NCBI RefSeq assembly: GCF_007830315.1
Contig: NZ_VLKJ01000004.1
Location: forward strand, 248,001-312,000
Direction of reading: 5' to 3'
DNA: 64,000 bases
Source of the DNA: Novosphingobium taihuense
GTDB lineage: Bacteria > Pseudomonadota > Alphaproteobacteria > Sphingomonadales > Sphingomonadaceae
The translations under genes and the position numbers were made by a program. The notes below the pieces were generated by a model. That model saw nothing but the letters and a program-made list of their open reading frames with translations, was not told the origin of the DNA and did no database searches. Numbering within the stretch: the stretch's first letter is position 1; each line of letters opens with the position of its first letter. Positions 1 through 8,225 of the stretch are shown here, in pieces.

Positions 1-1
1 G

Positions 2-709
2 ATGGCCGGCGGTCATGCGATCTTCTTTGCGGGCCTGTTGGGCGTGATCATCACGTTCTTCTCGTGGTTCGGCAAGATCATCAAGGAAGCCCATGCGGGC
101 GACCACACTCCGGTGGTGCAGCTGCACCAGCGCTACGGCATGATCCTGTTCATCGCTTCGGAAGTGATGTTCTTTGTCGGCTGGTTCTGGGCCTTCTTCG
201 ACTTCTCGCTGTTCCCGTCGGAGCTGGCCGAAGTGGTCGGTGGTCAGTGGCCGCCAAAGGCGATCGAAGCGGTTATGGACCCGTTTGATCTGCCACTGCT
301 CAACACGCTGATCCTGCTCTGCTCGGGCACGACACTCACATGGGCACACCACGCGCTTATCCATGGCGACCGTGATGGTTTGAAGAAGGGGCTGTGGGCT
401 ACGATCCTGCTCGGCGCGGTGTTCTCAGCCATTCAGGCCTATGAGTACGCCGGTGCACCGTTTGCATTCGGCACCAACACCTTTGGTTCGTCGTTCTACA
501 TGGCGACCGGCTTCCACGGCTTCCACGTGATCGTCGGCACGATCTTCCTGATTGTCTGCCTGATCCGCGCCTATAAGGGCCACTTCACCCCCCGTCAGCA
601 CTTCGGCTTCGAAGCTGCTGCTTGGTACTGGCACTTCGTTGACGTGGTTTGGCTGTTCCTTTTCATCGCCATCTACGTTTGGGGCAGCTGGGGCTATCCG
701 ACTCATTGA
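2..709 (+). CDS. coxC: Cytochrome c oxidase subunit III, 5' end cut by window
   Basis: Subunit III of the aa3-type terminal oxidase, an inner-membrane helical protein that stabilises the catalytic core. The 235 residues seen carry the family motifs: a membrane Glu in ASEVMFFVGWFWAFF near residues 52-66, the helix motif HGFHVIVGTIFL, and the C-terminal WYWHFVDVVWLFLF segment. Known family members are about 260-290 residues, so some 30-50 residues and the true start lie before base 1. The Met at base 2 is only the first one visible. The stop overlaps the next ATG (TGATG), which points to translational coupling with the DUF983 and SURF1 genes of the same oxidase operon. Confidence 0.95.
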   Translation: MAGGHAIFFAGLLGVIITFFSWFGKIIKEAHAGDHTPVVQLHQRYGMILFIASEVMFFVGWFWAFFDFSLFPSELAEVVGGQWPPKAIEAVMDPFDLPLLNTLILLCSGTTLTWAHHALIHGDRDGLKKGLWATILLGAVFSAIQAYEYAGAPFAFGTNTFGSSFYMATGFHGFHVIVGTIFLIVCLIRAYKGHFTPRQHFGFEAAAWYWHFVDVVWLFLFIAIYVWGSWGYPTH

Positions 710-1080
710 TGCCTGAAGGCGAAAGCCAGAAAACGAAGGGGCAGCCGGGAATTACCCAGGCTGCCCTTTTCGGTTTGTGCCCGCGTTGCGGCGCGAAAGG
801 CCTGTGGGCGGGGCCAGCCGCTCTGGCCGAACGGTGCTCGGCCTGCGCCCTCGAGTTCGAGCGGCATGAGCCACGCGGTCGTGGCATGTACCTCGTCGTC
901 CTGCCGGTCACGATCCTGCTGGTTCTCGCGGCATTGAAGCTAGACGACATCATCAGGCTGCCGGTGTGGGCACTCCTTGGCCTCTGGGGTGTCATTGTCC
1001 CGCTGGTAGTGTCGGCGGCCCTGCGCTTCGCCAAGACAATCGCGCTGATGGCGCGACTCGACAAGGAAGGACTTCTGTAA
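709..1080 (+). CDS. DUF983 family membrane protein of the cox operon
   Basis: Small 123-residue protein of the DUF983 family, often found beside oxidase assembly genes in alphaproteobacteria; its biochemical role is not established. It starts with two CxxC pairs (Cys24/27 and Cys43/46) that look like a zinc ribbon or metal site, followed by two membrane helices (about 59-77 and 86-106). I chose the ATG at 709 because it overlaps the coxC stop by one base and gives the expected family length; an upstream Met in this frame lies inside coxC. The stop TAATG overlaps the SURF1 start. A role in oxidase assembly is inferred from context. Confidence 0.88.
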   Translation: MPEGESQKTKGQPGITQAALFGLCPRCGAKGLWAGPAALAERCSACALEFERHEPRGRGMYLVVLPVTILLVLAALKLDDIIRLPVWALLGLWGVIVPLVVSAALRFAKTIALMARLDKEGLL

Positions 1081-1664
1081 TGCGGCGCGTTCCGATCGGT
1101 TCCACGTTCATCGTGATCGCAGCCGTGCTGACGATGATCGGCCTCGGTGTCTGGCAGCTTGAGCGTCTGCAATGGAAGCAGAACCTTCTAGTACATTACG
1201 CAACGGCGATGAGCGACTCAGCGGAGGCGAGTTACCCCTCGTCAGATCCACAGGAAGTCGAGGCAGTCCTGTTCCGCCGCGCCACTGTCGACTGCCGCTT
1301 TACCTCGGAATGGAACTCCATCTCCGGCCGCAACACGAGTGACAAGGCGGGCTACGTTCACATCGTCCTGTGCGGGATCGAGGGCAATCGGACGGCGTAT
1401 GTGCAGGCAGGCTGGACGCAAGGCCCGCAGCATCCGGACTGGAAGGGCGGCAGGGTCAGCGGCCTGATCGCCCCCTATATCGGCGGCGGCGCTCGCCTGA
1501 TCGCCGATCCGCCCGCTCCCGGTTTCACCGCCAGCGCCAAACCTGATCCGAATGACATCCCGAACAATCACCTCGCCTATGCAGTGCAGTGGTTCTTTTT
1601 CGCAGGCGTAGCGTTGGTGATCTATGGCTTGGCCCTGCGCAAGCGTTGGCGCGAGCGCGGCTGA
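1080..1664 (+). CDS. SURF1 family cytochrome oxidase assembly protein
   Basis: SURF1/Shy1 homologue, a two-helix inner-membrane factor needed for heme a insertion and assembly of aa3 oxidase. The 194 residues have the family layout: an N-terminal helix (about 8-24) followed directly by the GVWQLERLQWK signature (23-33), a periplasmic loop, and a C-terminal NNHLAYAVQWF motif leading into a second helix and a basic tail. Family members are usually 200-250 residues, so this is a compact one. The ATG overlaps the DUF983 stop by one base. Gene order coxC - DUF983 - SURF1 supports a single assembly operon. Confidence 0.92.
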   Translation: MRRVPIGSTFIVIAAVLTMIGLGVWQLERLQWKQNLLVHYATAMSDSAEASYPSSDPQEVEAVLFRRATVDCRFTSEWNSISGRNTSDKAGYVHIVLCGIEGNRTAYVQAGWTQGPQHPDWKGGRVSGLIAPYIGGGARLIADPPAPGFTASAKPDPNDIPNNHLAYAVQWFFFAGVALVIYGLALRKRWRERG

Positions 1665-1713
1665 CGCCAGAATCCTTGCCCTTTGCCCCCATGGCCGCTA
1701 ACCGCGCAAACCC

Positions 1714-3120
1714 ATGAAGTACGTCAGCACCCGGGGGCAGGCACCCTCGCTCGATTTCCAGGGCGTCACGCTCGCAGGCCTCGCTTCCGATGGCGGTCTC
1801 TACGTGCCCGAGACCTGGCCGCAGTTCAGCGAGGACGAGATCGCCGCGATGGCCGGGCTGCCCTACGCCAAGCTGGCGCAGACGATCATGCAGCCCTTCG
1901 TCGGCAACTGTCTTACGCCGGAGCGACTGCTCGAATTGTGCGAAGAGGCCTATGGCCGCTTCGCCCACGCCGCCGTCGTTCCGCTCAAGCAGCTCGATGA
2001 AACCCAGTGGGTGCTCGAACTGTTCCACGGCCCGACGCTCGCATTCAAGGACGTCGCACTGCAGCTGCTTGGCCTGCTGTTTGAGGAATTCCTCGCGCGC
2101 GGCGATGACCACATCACCATCGTCGGTGCCACCTCGGGCGATACCGGCTCTGCCGCCATTGATGCCGTGGCCGGCCGCGCCAAGGTCGACATCTTCATGC
2201 TTCACCCGCACGGCCGCGTGTCCGACGTGCAGCGCCGGCAAATGACCACAGTCATCGCGCCCAACGTCCACAACATCGCCATCGACGGCAGCTTTGATGA
2301 CGCGCAGGCGATGGTAAAGCGCATGTTCAACGACGCGGCTATGACCAGCCGCTTCGGTATCGCAGCGGTGAATTCGATCAACTGGGCCCGCCTGATGGCG
2401 CAGGTGGTGTACTACTTCTATGCCGCGCTCCAGCTGGGCGCACCGCAGCGCAAGGTCGCGTTCTCGGTGCCAACCGGCAACTTCGGCGATGTGTTTGCTG
2501 GCTACGTTGCGGCCAAGATGGGGCTGCCGATCGAACGCCTGATCGTGGCCACCAACGTCAACGACATCCTCCACCGCGCCCTTTCGACCGGCGACTATTC
2601 CGCCAGCACGGTCACGCCCACTGCCGCGCCTTCTATGGACATCCAGGTCTCCTCGAACTTCGAACGCCTGCTGTTCGACGGCTGCGGCCGTGACGGTTCG
2701 GCCATGGCCGGTCAGATGAAGCACTTCGAAGCCACCAAGGCGATGCAGCTGACCAACCAGCAGCGCGAATCGGCGGCTGAACTGTTCACTTCCGAACGCG
2801 CCGACGCCGGGCAGATGGCCAACGCCATGCGCTGGGCCTACGAGGCATGCGGCGAAGTGCTCGATCCGCACACCGCCATTGGCCTCCACGCCGCACGCGT
2901 GGCCGAGGGCATCCCCGCTGGTGTTCCCATCGTCACGCTCGCCACCGCACACCCGGCCAAGTTCGTCGATGCGGTCGAACGCGCAACCGGCGTGCGCCCT
3001 GGCCTGCCTTCACGCGTTGGTGACCTGTTCGAGCGCGAAGAGCGCTACGATCGCCTCCCCGGCGAATACGACGCGGTCGCCGCCTACGTGGCCGAGCGCG
3101 CGACGCTCAAGCATGGCTGA
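1714..3120 (+). CDS. thrC: Threonine synthase
   Basis: PLP-dependent conversion of O-phosphohomoserine to threonine in the cytoplasm, the last step of threonine synthesis. The 468 residues begin with the STRG and DGGLYVP motifs of the N-terminal domain. The PLP Schiff-base lysine is Lys112 in LAFKDVALQ, and the phosphate-binding loop is GATSGDTGSA at about 138-147. Length matches the long proteobacterial ThrC class. It lies 49 bases after SURF1, and its last 8 bases overlap the next gene, so it may be read as part of the same unit. A 475-codon open frame on the opposite strand is a high-GC shadow. Confidence 0.96.
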   Translation: MKYVSTRGQAPSLDFQGVTLAGLASDGGLYVPETWPQFSEDEIAAMAGLPYAKLAQTIMQPFVGNCLTPERLLELCEEAYGRFAHAAVVPLKQLDETQWVLELFHGPTLAFKDVALQLLGLLFEEFLARGDDHITIVGATSGDTGSAAIDAVAGRAKVDIFMLHPHGRVSDVQRRQMTTVIAPNVHNIAIDGSFDDAQAMVKRMFNDAAMTSRFGIAAVNSINWARLMAQVVYYFYAALQLGAPQRKVAFSVPTGNFGDVFAGYVAAKMGLPIERLIVATNVNDILHRALSTGDYSASTVTPTAAPSMDIQVSSNFERLLFDGCGRDGSAMAGQMKHFEATKAMQLTNQQRESAAELFTSERADAGQMANAMRWAYEACGEVLDPHTAIGLHAARVAEGIPAGVPIVTLATAHPAKFVDAVERATGVRPGLPSRVGDLFEREERYDRLPGEYDAVAAYVAERATLKHG

Positions 3121-3997
3121 TCTCGATCTCCAGCCCAAGCTGATGGTGGGTGAGGGCTGGGCGGATTTCGCCCTGCTCGATTCCGGCCATGGACGGAAGC
3201 TGGAGCAATACGGCCCGCATCGTTTCATCCGGCCCGAACCCCAAGCGATGTGGACGCCGCACAGCCCTGATTGGCGCGCCGACGCCGAATTCGTTCCCGG
3301 TTCCGATGAAGACGGGGGCGGACGCTGGCAGTTCGATCGCCCGGTCCCGCGCGAGGGGTGGGAACTCTGCTGGAACGACGTCCGCTTCACCGCCTCGTGC
3401 ACGCCATTCCGCCATTTGGGCTTCTTTCCCGATATGGCCCCGGTGTGGGACTGGATGGGCGAACGGCTTGCAGGAAAGGCAGAGGCGCAGACGCTGAACC
3501 TGTTCGGCTACACCGGCGTCGGCACGCTGGCATTGTCCGAATACGGCCCTGTCACGCACGTCGACGCATCGAAGAAGTCCGTCGCCCAGGCCCGCGCCAA
3601 CGCGCAGCTTTCCGGGATGGCAGAGCGCCCGGTCCGCTGGATCATCGACGACGCCGCCAAGTTCACCGCCCGCGAAGTCCGGCGCGGACGTCGATACGAC
3701 GGCATCATCCTCGATCCGCCCAAATTCGGCCGTGGCCCCGATGGCGAAGTCTGGCGTCTCGAGGAAAGCCTCCCCGGTCTCGTCGCCGATTGCGCAAAGC
3801 TCCTTGATGCCGACAGCCGCTTCCTGTTTCTCACGGTCTATGCCGTGCGCATGTCCTCGCTTGCCATCGCCGGACTTCTGGCGGAGGCACTCAAGGACCT
3901 GCCCGGAACGATCAAACACGGCGACCTGTGCATCCGTGAGCAGGGCGAGAGCGGCCGCCACCTGCCCACCGCCATCTTCGCCCGCTGGAAAAACTGA
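3113..3997 (+). CDS. Class I SAM-dependent methyltransferase, RlmI-like
   Basis: A 294-residue cytoplasmic methyltransferase that resembles the catalytic half of the 23S rRNA cytosine-C5 methyltransferases (RlmI/RlmK group). The SAM-binding loop NLFGYTGVG lies at 129-137, with the ribose-binding acidic residue Asp151 at the end of the next strand, and the target-base motif DPPKFG at 201-206. There is no N-terminal PUA domain as in RlmI, so the substrate is uncertain and may be another RNA. The start overlaps the thrC stop by 8 bases. The ATG chosen is the first one giving the conserved N-terminus. Confidence 0.85.
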   Translation: MADLDLQPKLMVGEGWADFALLDSGHGRKLEQYGPHRFIRPEPQAMWTPHSPDWRADAEFVPGSDEDGGGRWQFDRPVPREGWELCWNDVRFTASCTPFRHLGFFPDMAPVWDWMGERLAGKAEAQTLNLFGYTGVGTLALSEYGPVTHVDASKKSVAQARANAQLSGMAERPVRWIIDDAAKFTAREVRRGRRYDGIILDPPKFGRGPDGEVWRLEESLPGLVADCAKLLDADSRFLFLTVYAVRMSSLAIAGLLAEALKDLPGTIKHGDLCIREQGESGRHLPTAIFARWKN

Positions 3998-4051
3998 AAT
4001 CCCCCAGGCGCAATGGACTCCGCTCCGCGCCGGTGCCAAAGAGCGCATCCC

Positions 4052-4426
4052 ATGTCCGACAGCCTGATCCTCGAAGTCGCCAATCTCGAAACCGATGTCC
4101 TCACCGGGATCTATTCGGAAGAGACCGGCCGCCCCCAGCCGCTGCGCATCACGATGCGCGTGGGGCTCAGGCATCAGGACCAGTACACGCCCGATTGCCC
4201 GCTCTCGGCCAGCAAGAACTACATGGATCTCAAGTTCGCAGCCACCGATGGCTTGCCCAAGGGGGTGCATTTCAAGCTGATTGAGGCCGTGGCAGATCAC
4301 ATCATCGAAACGCTGATGCTGCAGGATGATCGGGTCAGGTGGGTAGAAGTGAAGATCGTGAAGCTGGCGATCAGCGAGAATGGCGAGGAAATCGGCATAA
4401 CGCTGAAGCGCGAGCGGAAGGCCTGA
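4052..4426 (+). CDS. folB: Dihydroneopterin aldolase family protein
   Basis: FolB-fold protein of 124 residues. FolB cleaves dihydroneopterin to 6-hydroxymethyl-dihydropterin in folate synthesis and can also epimerise pterins (FolX activity). The expected substrate-binding acid lies in TGIYSEETGRPQP (Glu23/24), and the catalytic Lys is in VEVKIVKLAI (Lys101 or Lys104). Length is standard. The ATG at 4052 gives the usual short N-terminus; a Met 13 codons upstream gives an unlikely extension. The stop overlaps the following pteridine-reductase-like gene (TGATG), so the two are coupled. FolB versus FolX specificity cannot be told from sequence. Confidence 0.87.
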   Translation: MSDSLILEVANLETDVLTGIYSEETGRPQPLRITMRVGLRHQDQYTPDCPLSASKNYMDLKFAATDGLPKGVHFKLIEAVADHIIETLMLQDDRVRWVEVKIVKLAISENGEEIGITLKRERKA

Positions 4427-5196
4427 TGGCAGGTCCGCTGTTCCGGCCCCTTGCGCTGGTAACCGGCGGCTGGCGGCGGATTGGCGGAGCGATTGCTCGA
4501 AAGCTGGCGACCGAAGGCTGGGACCTTGCGCTCCATGCCCACCGCGCCTCCACTTTTGATCATGAGTTCAAGGCACAGCTCGAATGGCTTGGCGCTGTGG
4601 TCCATCCCATATCGGGTGATCTTGAAGACCCGGCCTATCCGCCGCGCCTGCTTGCCGAAGTGACTGCCCTTGCCGGTAGGTCGCCTGACCTGCTGGTGAA
4701 CTGCGCCTCGCTGTTCCACGATGACCGCGCCGATACGATCACATCCGAAGAACTGGAGCAGCACTTCCGCGTAAACCTGTTTGCGCCGCTGCTGCTGATG
4801 CGCGCATTTGCTGAGGCGCTTGGTGGACGGGCGGGTTCCGTGGTCAACATTCTCGACCAACGCGTAATCAACCCTGTGCCCGACCAGATCAGCTACACGC
4901 TGTCCAAACAGGCGCTGCACGCCTCGGTGCGAACGATGGCAAGGGCCATGGCTCCGAGGGTCCGCGTGAATGGCGTGGCCCCCGGCCTGATCCTGCCGAC
5001 GGCGGACTACGATGCCGAGCAATGGCGCAGGCTTGAGGATATCATGCCGCTCAAGCGCCTGCCGGGTGCGGACGAAATTGCCGATGCGGTCCACTATCTG
5101 GCAAACGCCAAATCGGTCACCGGGCAGACTTTATTTGTCGATGCAGGCGCAGCCCTTGAATCTTATGCCCGTGACTTCGTATACCTAGAGAAGTGA
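4426..5196 (+). CDS. Short-chain dehydrogenase, pteridine reductase-like
   Basis: A 256-residue NADPH-dependent SDR. The coenzyme motif TGGWRRIG (13-20) has the RR pair typical of pteridine reductases rather than TGxxxGIG. The active site has Tyr157-x3-Lys161, and the catalytic Ser of ordinary SDRs is replaced by Asp144, thirteen residues before the Tyr, the same spacing as Asp181/Tyr194 of Leishmania PTR1. This supports a FolM-type dihydromonapterin/dihydrofolate reductase. It sits between folB and moaA with overlapping codons on both sides. The function is a strong inference from motif and context. Confidence 0.85.
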   Translation: MAGPLFRPLALVTGGWRRIGGAIARKLATEGWDLALHAHRASTFDHEFKAQLEWLGAVVHPISGDLEDPAYPPRLLAEVTALAGRSPDLLVNCASLFHDDRADTITSEELEQHFRVNLFAPLLLMRAFAEALGGRAGSVVNILDQRVINPVPDQISYTLSKQALHASVRTMARAMAPRVRVNGVAPGLILPTADYDAEQWRRLEDIMPLKRLPGADEIADAVHYLANAKSVTGQTLFVDAGAALESYARDFVYLEK

Positions 5197-6197
5197 CAGC
5201 GCCATCGCCCTTGATTGACCGGTTTGCCCGCCGGATCACCTACCTCCGCCTTTCGGTGACTGACCGCTGCGACTTGCGCTGCGCCTACTGCATGCCAGAA
5301 CGCATGGAGTTCCTGCCCAAGGCAGAAGTCCTCACGCTCGAGGAACTGCACCGCCTCTCGCTTCACTTCATCGCCCGTGGCGTGCGCAAGATCCGCCTGA
5401 CCGGCGGAGAACCGCTCGTCCGGCGTGACATGATCGATCTGGTCCGCGCCCTTGGCCGCAAGCTCGGGGACGGGCTGGACGAACTTACAATGACCACCAA
5501 CGGCACCCGTCTTGCCGAATTCGCCGACGATCTGGCGGTGGCTGGTGTGAAGCGCATCAACGTATCACTCGATACGCTAGATCGTCAGGCATTTGCCAAG
5601 CTTTCCCGCCGCGACATGCTGCCGCAAGTGCTCGAAGGCATTGCTGCTGCCAAGGCCGCCGGGCTGAAGGTCAAGATCAACGCCGTCGCGCTCAAGGACA
5701 TCAACGAAGCGGAACTGCCCTCGCTGATCGAATGGGCGCATGGGGCAGGGCACGACATGACCCTGATCGAGGTCATGCCATTGGGCGAGATCGAGGGTGA
5801 TCGTTTCGACCATTACCTGCCGCTCGACGCCGTTCGCCGCGATCTTGAAAAGCGCTGGACCCTGACCGACAGCACTGCAAGTTCCGGCGGCCCGGCCCGC
5901 TATGTCGACATCGCCGAAACCGGCGGTCGCCTCGGCTTCATCACCCCGCTCACCAGCAACTTCTGTGCCGGCTGCAACCGCGTCCGCGTCACCGCCACGG
6001 GCCAACTCTACATGTGCCTGGGCGGCGAAGGCCGTGTGGACTTGCGCGCCGCGCTGCGGTCCGACGATCCGGACGGCGCTCTGTCAGAATGCTTCGCGCG
6101 CGCCATGGGTGAAAAGCAGGAGCGTCATTCCTTCGTGATCGACAAGCCCGGCGGGGCCCCTGCGGTTTCACGCCACATGTCGACCACGGGCGGCTGA
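5193..6197 (+). CDS. moaA: GTP 3',8-cyclase, molybdenum cofactor step 1
   Basis: Radical-SAM enzyme that rearranges GTP to 3',8-cyclo-GTP, the first step of molybdopterin synthesis. The N-terminal cluster is Cys26-x3-Cys30-x2-Cys33 (CDLRCAYC), and the second, GTP-binding cluster is Cys258-x2-Cys261-x13-Cys275. The chain ends in Gly-Gly, as functional MoaA does. Total 334 residues, a normal length. The start is a GTG whose bases overlap the preceding stop (GTGA), coupling it to the pteridine reductase. moaD follows 3 bases after the stop. No moaC gene is in the window. Confidence 0.97.
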   Translation: MTAPSPLIDRFARRITYLRLSVTDRCDLRCAYCMPERMEFLPKAEVLTLEELHRLSLHFIARGVRKIRLTGGEPLVRRDMIDLVRALGRKLGDGLDELTMTTNGTRLAEFADDLAVAGVKRINVSLDTLDRQAFAKLSRRDMLPQVLEGIAAAKAAGLKVKINAVALKDINEAELPSLIEWAHGAGHDMTLIEVMPLGEIEGDRFDHYLPLDAVRRDLEKRWTLTDSTASSGGPARYVDIAETGGRLGFITPLTSNFCAGCNRVRVTATGQLYMCLGGEGRVDLRAALRSDDPDGALSECFARAMGEKQERHSFVIDKPGGAPAVSRHMSTTGG

Positions 6198-6200
6198 GCC

Positions 6201-6437
6201 ATGGCAAAGCTGGTGTTCATGGGACGGCTCGAGGACGTGGCCGGAACCGCGGAGATGTCGGTGTCACCGGGCCCGGTCGAGCAGGTCCTTGCTTCGCTCG
6301 ATCCCGCACTCGCGGTCCAACTTCTGGGCGAGAAAGTCCGCATGGCCCACAATGGCCGCCTGTTGACCGACGTGGGCGGCGTGGTCCTTGCCAATGGTGA
6401 CGAACTGGCCTTCCTCCCTCCGGTGAGCGGTGGCTGA
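6201..6437 (+). CDS. moaD: Molybdopterin synthase sulfur carrier subunit
   Basis: Small ubiquitin-like subunit (78 residues) of molybdopterin synthase. Its C-terminal Gly-Gly is adenylylated and thiocarboxylated, then delivers sulfur to precursor Z (cPMP). The sequence ends in PPVSGG, and the beta-grasp pattern with NGDELAFLPP before the tail is typical. It sits 3 bases after moaA and overlaps the start of moaE by 8 bases, matching the obligate MoaD-MoaE partnership. Confidence 0.95.
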   Translation: MAKLVFMGRLEDVAGTAEMSVSPGPVEQVLASLDPALAVQLLGEKVRMAHNGRLLTDVGGVVLANGDELAFLPPVSGG

Positions 6438-6876
6438 CGCTCGCCTCTCGCTCGACGCGTTCGATCCGGCGGCAGAGATTGCCGCTTTCAATGCACGCCA
6501 CCGCTCCGCTGGCGGCATCGTCACCTTCGTTGGCCAGGTTCGCGACTCGGGCGGCGTCGAGGCGCTGGAACTTCAGCACTACGAACCGATGACTCTCCCC
6601 GGGATGGAGGAACTGGCCCGCATTACACAGGCGCGCTGGCCGCTCGAGGGGCTGCTCATCCTGCATCGCAGCGGCGTTATGTATCCCGGCGACGCCATCG
6701 TGCTGGTCTGTGCTGCCGCCCGCCATCGCCGCGATGCCTTTGCCGCAGCCGATTTCGCGATGGATCACCTCAAGAGCGAATCCTGGTTCTGGAAGCGCGA
6801 GAAGACAGCAACGGGCTGGCGCTGGATCGAACCCCGGCCCGAGGACCACGAAGATATTTCCCGCTGGCGGGCATAG
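6430..6876 (+). CDS. moaE: Molybdopterin synthase catalytic subunit
   Basis: Large subunit (148 residues) of molybdopterin synthase, which inserts the dithiolene sulfurs into cPMP. Lysines matching the essential pair of E. coli MoaE are at 115 and 122 (HLKSESWFWKREK), with a third at 125. The VRDSGGVEALELQHYEPM segment is the usual central motif. It starts with GTG inside the last codons of moaD. A 14-base FNR-like palindrome follows the stop and probably belongs to the next gene. Confidence 0.95.
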   Translation: MADARLSLDAFDPAAEIAAFNARHRSAGGIVTFVGQVRDSGGVEALELQHYEPMTLPGMEELARITQARWPLEGLLILHRSGVMYPGDAIVLVCAAARHRRDAFAAADFAMDHLKSESWFWKREKTATGWRWIEPRPEDHEDISRWRA

Positions 6877-6889
6877 ATCCGCGCGCAGT

Positions 6890-6903
6890 TTGATTCCCGT
6901 CAA
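6890..6903 (+). promoter_or_regulatory. FNR/FixK-like box upstream of a membrane protein gene
   Basis: TTGATTCCCGTCAA matches the FNR/FixK consensus TTGAT-N4-ATCAA at nine of ten fixed bases. Its centre lies about 60 bases before the ATG at 6957, which would fit an activator site near -41 if transcription begins around 6938. Assigning it to FNR is inference. Confidence 0.4.
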
Positions 6904-6956
6904 GGAATCGCCGGTCGCCCGGGCGCATGCAGGCTCCGTTACAAGGAGCCCAGTCC

Positions 6957-7379
6957 ATGAGCATGCACATCGCTTCCGACCGGATCGATCAGGTCGCCGA
7001 TATCGTAGCCCAACCGCAACAGACGGTTGTTGATCGCAACTTTGGCCTGCCCGGCGGGCTCTATGCCGTGTCAGCGGGCGGCTACCTCGCGTTCATCGCG
7101 ATGATGGCTTCGATCTTCGGCAACGGTGAACTCGCCATTCCGATGACGATCTTCGTGCTGTTCATCGCCTGCGCTTTCGGCATCCCCGCCGTCTGGACCA
7201 AGCTCGGTGCCGATCGCCATCCCGATGCGCTTGGCTGGTACGATTTCCGCCGCAAGGGCATCCAGACCCTTTCGGGCAAGCTCGATGCCAGCTCGGCCAT
7301 GGCGCATGTGCTGATCCTGCCGGTGCTGATTGCGGTCTGGGGCATGGCCATCGCGGTGATCGTCGCCACGGTTCGCTGA
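6957..7379 (+). CDS. Hypothetical inner-membrane protein, three helices
   Basis: A 140-residue protein that I do not recognise. Residues 1-30 are hydrophilic, and three membrane helices follow at about 33-55, 58-80 and 116-137. Between the second and third lies a short loop with the sequence WYDFRRKGIQTLSG. The ATG at 6957 is preceded by ACAAGGAGCC, a good ribosome binding site, which rules out the Met ten codons upstream. An FNR-like box lies upstream and a convergent terminator downstream. Base composition is like the neighbours. Oxygen-linked expression is a guess from the box. Confidence 0.75.
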   Translation: MSMHIASDRIDQVADIVAQPQQTVVDRNFGLPGGLYAVSAGGYLAFIAMMASIFGNGELAIPMTIFVLFIACAFGIPAVWTKLGADRHPDALGWYDFRRKGIQTLSGKLDASSAMAHVLILPVLIAVWGMAIAVIVATVR

Positions 7380-7399
7380 CCGATACAATCTACCCCCCG

Positions 7400-7433
7400 A
7401 AGGGCGCTGCGCACCCCCGCGCGGCGCCCTTTT
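7400..7433. terminator. Bidirectional terminator between convergent genes
   Basis: AAGGGCGC at 7400-7407 pairs with GCGCCCTT at 7424-7431, and a short T run follows. It lies between the membrane protein gene and the leftward lipoprotein gene and can serve both. Confidence 0.75.
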
Positions 7434-7434
7434 C

Positions 7435-7965
7435 CTATCCGGCGAGCTGCGCCAGCAGCGAGTCGATCACGCGGGTTTCGCTTTCGACCAGCGCTTCTAC
7501 CTCTTGCCGTGCTTCCAGTACGGCTTTGAGATCCGCATCCGAGCCATCGACCGCGCGGTTGCTGGCTTCGGTCTCCAGCCGGTCCAACTCGGCCAGCGGC
7601 AGCCCCGCCTCGGCCCGCGCCGATTCGAGTCGGGCAAGTTCGACCGACGCCACCGACCAGCTCTCGCTGCCCTTGGCCGCGCCCCGCGCCGCACTCACGG
7701 CGCGCGTCGCCGATCCGCGTGCGCCCTCGAACGTCGCGTGTGCCTTCGCCGCATTGTTCCGCAGTCCTTCAAGACGCGCAGCCATGCCATCTGACATGAC
7801 TGCCGGGACGGGCGGGGCAGGAGTAGCACCTGTGGGCACACGGTAGGCGTTCTCGGCAGGCCTGCGGGCGAGCGAGGGGTATTGCCCGCGATCGGCGCAT
7901 CCGCTGATGAGCAGGACAGTGCCAAGAGTTGCGACAGTTGCGAGGATTCTATTGCGCCGGGCCAT
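7435..7965 (-). CDS. Putative lipoprotein with alanine-rich coiled coil
   Basis: A 176-residue predicted lipoprotein of unknown function. The N-terminus is a lipoprotein signal: basic MARRNR, a hydrophobic stretch, then LLISG-Cys23 as lipobox. After a Pro-rich linker, residues from about 60 onward are rich in Ala, Glu, Arg and Leu with heptad character, suggesting a long helical or coiled-coil rod. I chose the Met at 7965 because it gives the signal peptide directly; a longer frame to 8097 adds an implausible Cys-rich leader. It is transcribed away from rplU. Confidence 0.75.
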   Translation of the reverse strand: MARRNRILATVATLGTVLLISGCADRGQYPSLARRPAENAYRVPTGATPAPPVPAVMSDGMAARLEGLRNNAAKAHATFEGARGSATRAVSAARGAAKGSESWSVASVELARLESARAEAGLPLAELDRLETEASNRAVDGSDADLKAVLEARQEVEALVESETRVIDSLLAQLAG

Positions 7966-8062
7966 GCCCGCGCCATAGCATGGCTTGACGCACTCGCCAG
8001 CGTCCAGTGCGCTCAGCCGTGCACGGGTACCCGATTTTGCCTGCGAGTCCGCCAAGATCGCA

Positions 8063-8091
8063 TTGACACAGGGCGCGGCTTTGACTATCCG
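8063..8091 (+). promoter_or_regulatory. Probable sigma-70 promoter of rplU-rpmA
   Basis: A perfect -35 hexamer TTGACA at 8063-8068 is followed after 17 bases by TATCCG at 8086-8091 (3 of 6 matches to the -10 consensus). Transcription would begin near 8098 and leave a leader of about 128 bases before rplU. Confidence 0.55.
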
Positions 8092-8134
8092 CGCCACTCT
8101 TTCCGGGACCCTGCACGCAGCGGGGTAACGGTGT

Positions 8135-8195
8135 GTTGCCCTCAGTCAGCGATTCGCAGGCGTTGGGCGCCTCATTTGGAATCGCCTCGGGCAAC
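8135..8195 (+). promoter_or_regulatory. Structured rplU leader with three nested helices
   Basis: Three perfectly complementary segments nest in one long arm: GTTGCCC 8135-8141 with GGGCAAC 8189-8195, GCGATTC 8149-8155 with GAATCGC 8179-8185, and AGGCG 8158-8162 with CGCCT 8168-8172 closing a TTGGG loop. That gives 19 pairs with internal loops, ending 30 bases before the rplU ATG. It looks like a ribosomal-protein leader; autoregulation by L21 is inference. Confidence 0.5.
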
Positions 8196-8225
8196 CGCAG
8201 GCTTTTGGAACGGATACACAGAACG

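Noticed and set aside
1525..2952. A 475-codon open frame opposite thrC
   Set aside because: Antisense to a clear threonine synthase; a high-GC shadow without family motifs or a start region.
3107..4300. A 397-codon open frame opposite the methyltransferase and folB
   Set aside because: No recognisable domains; opposite strand encodes well-supported proteins.
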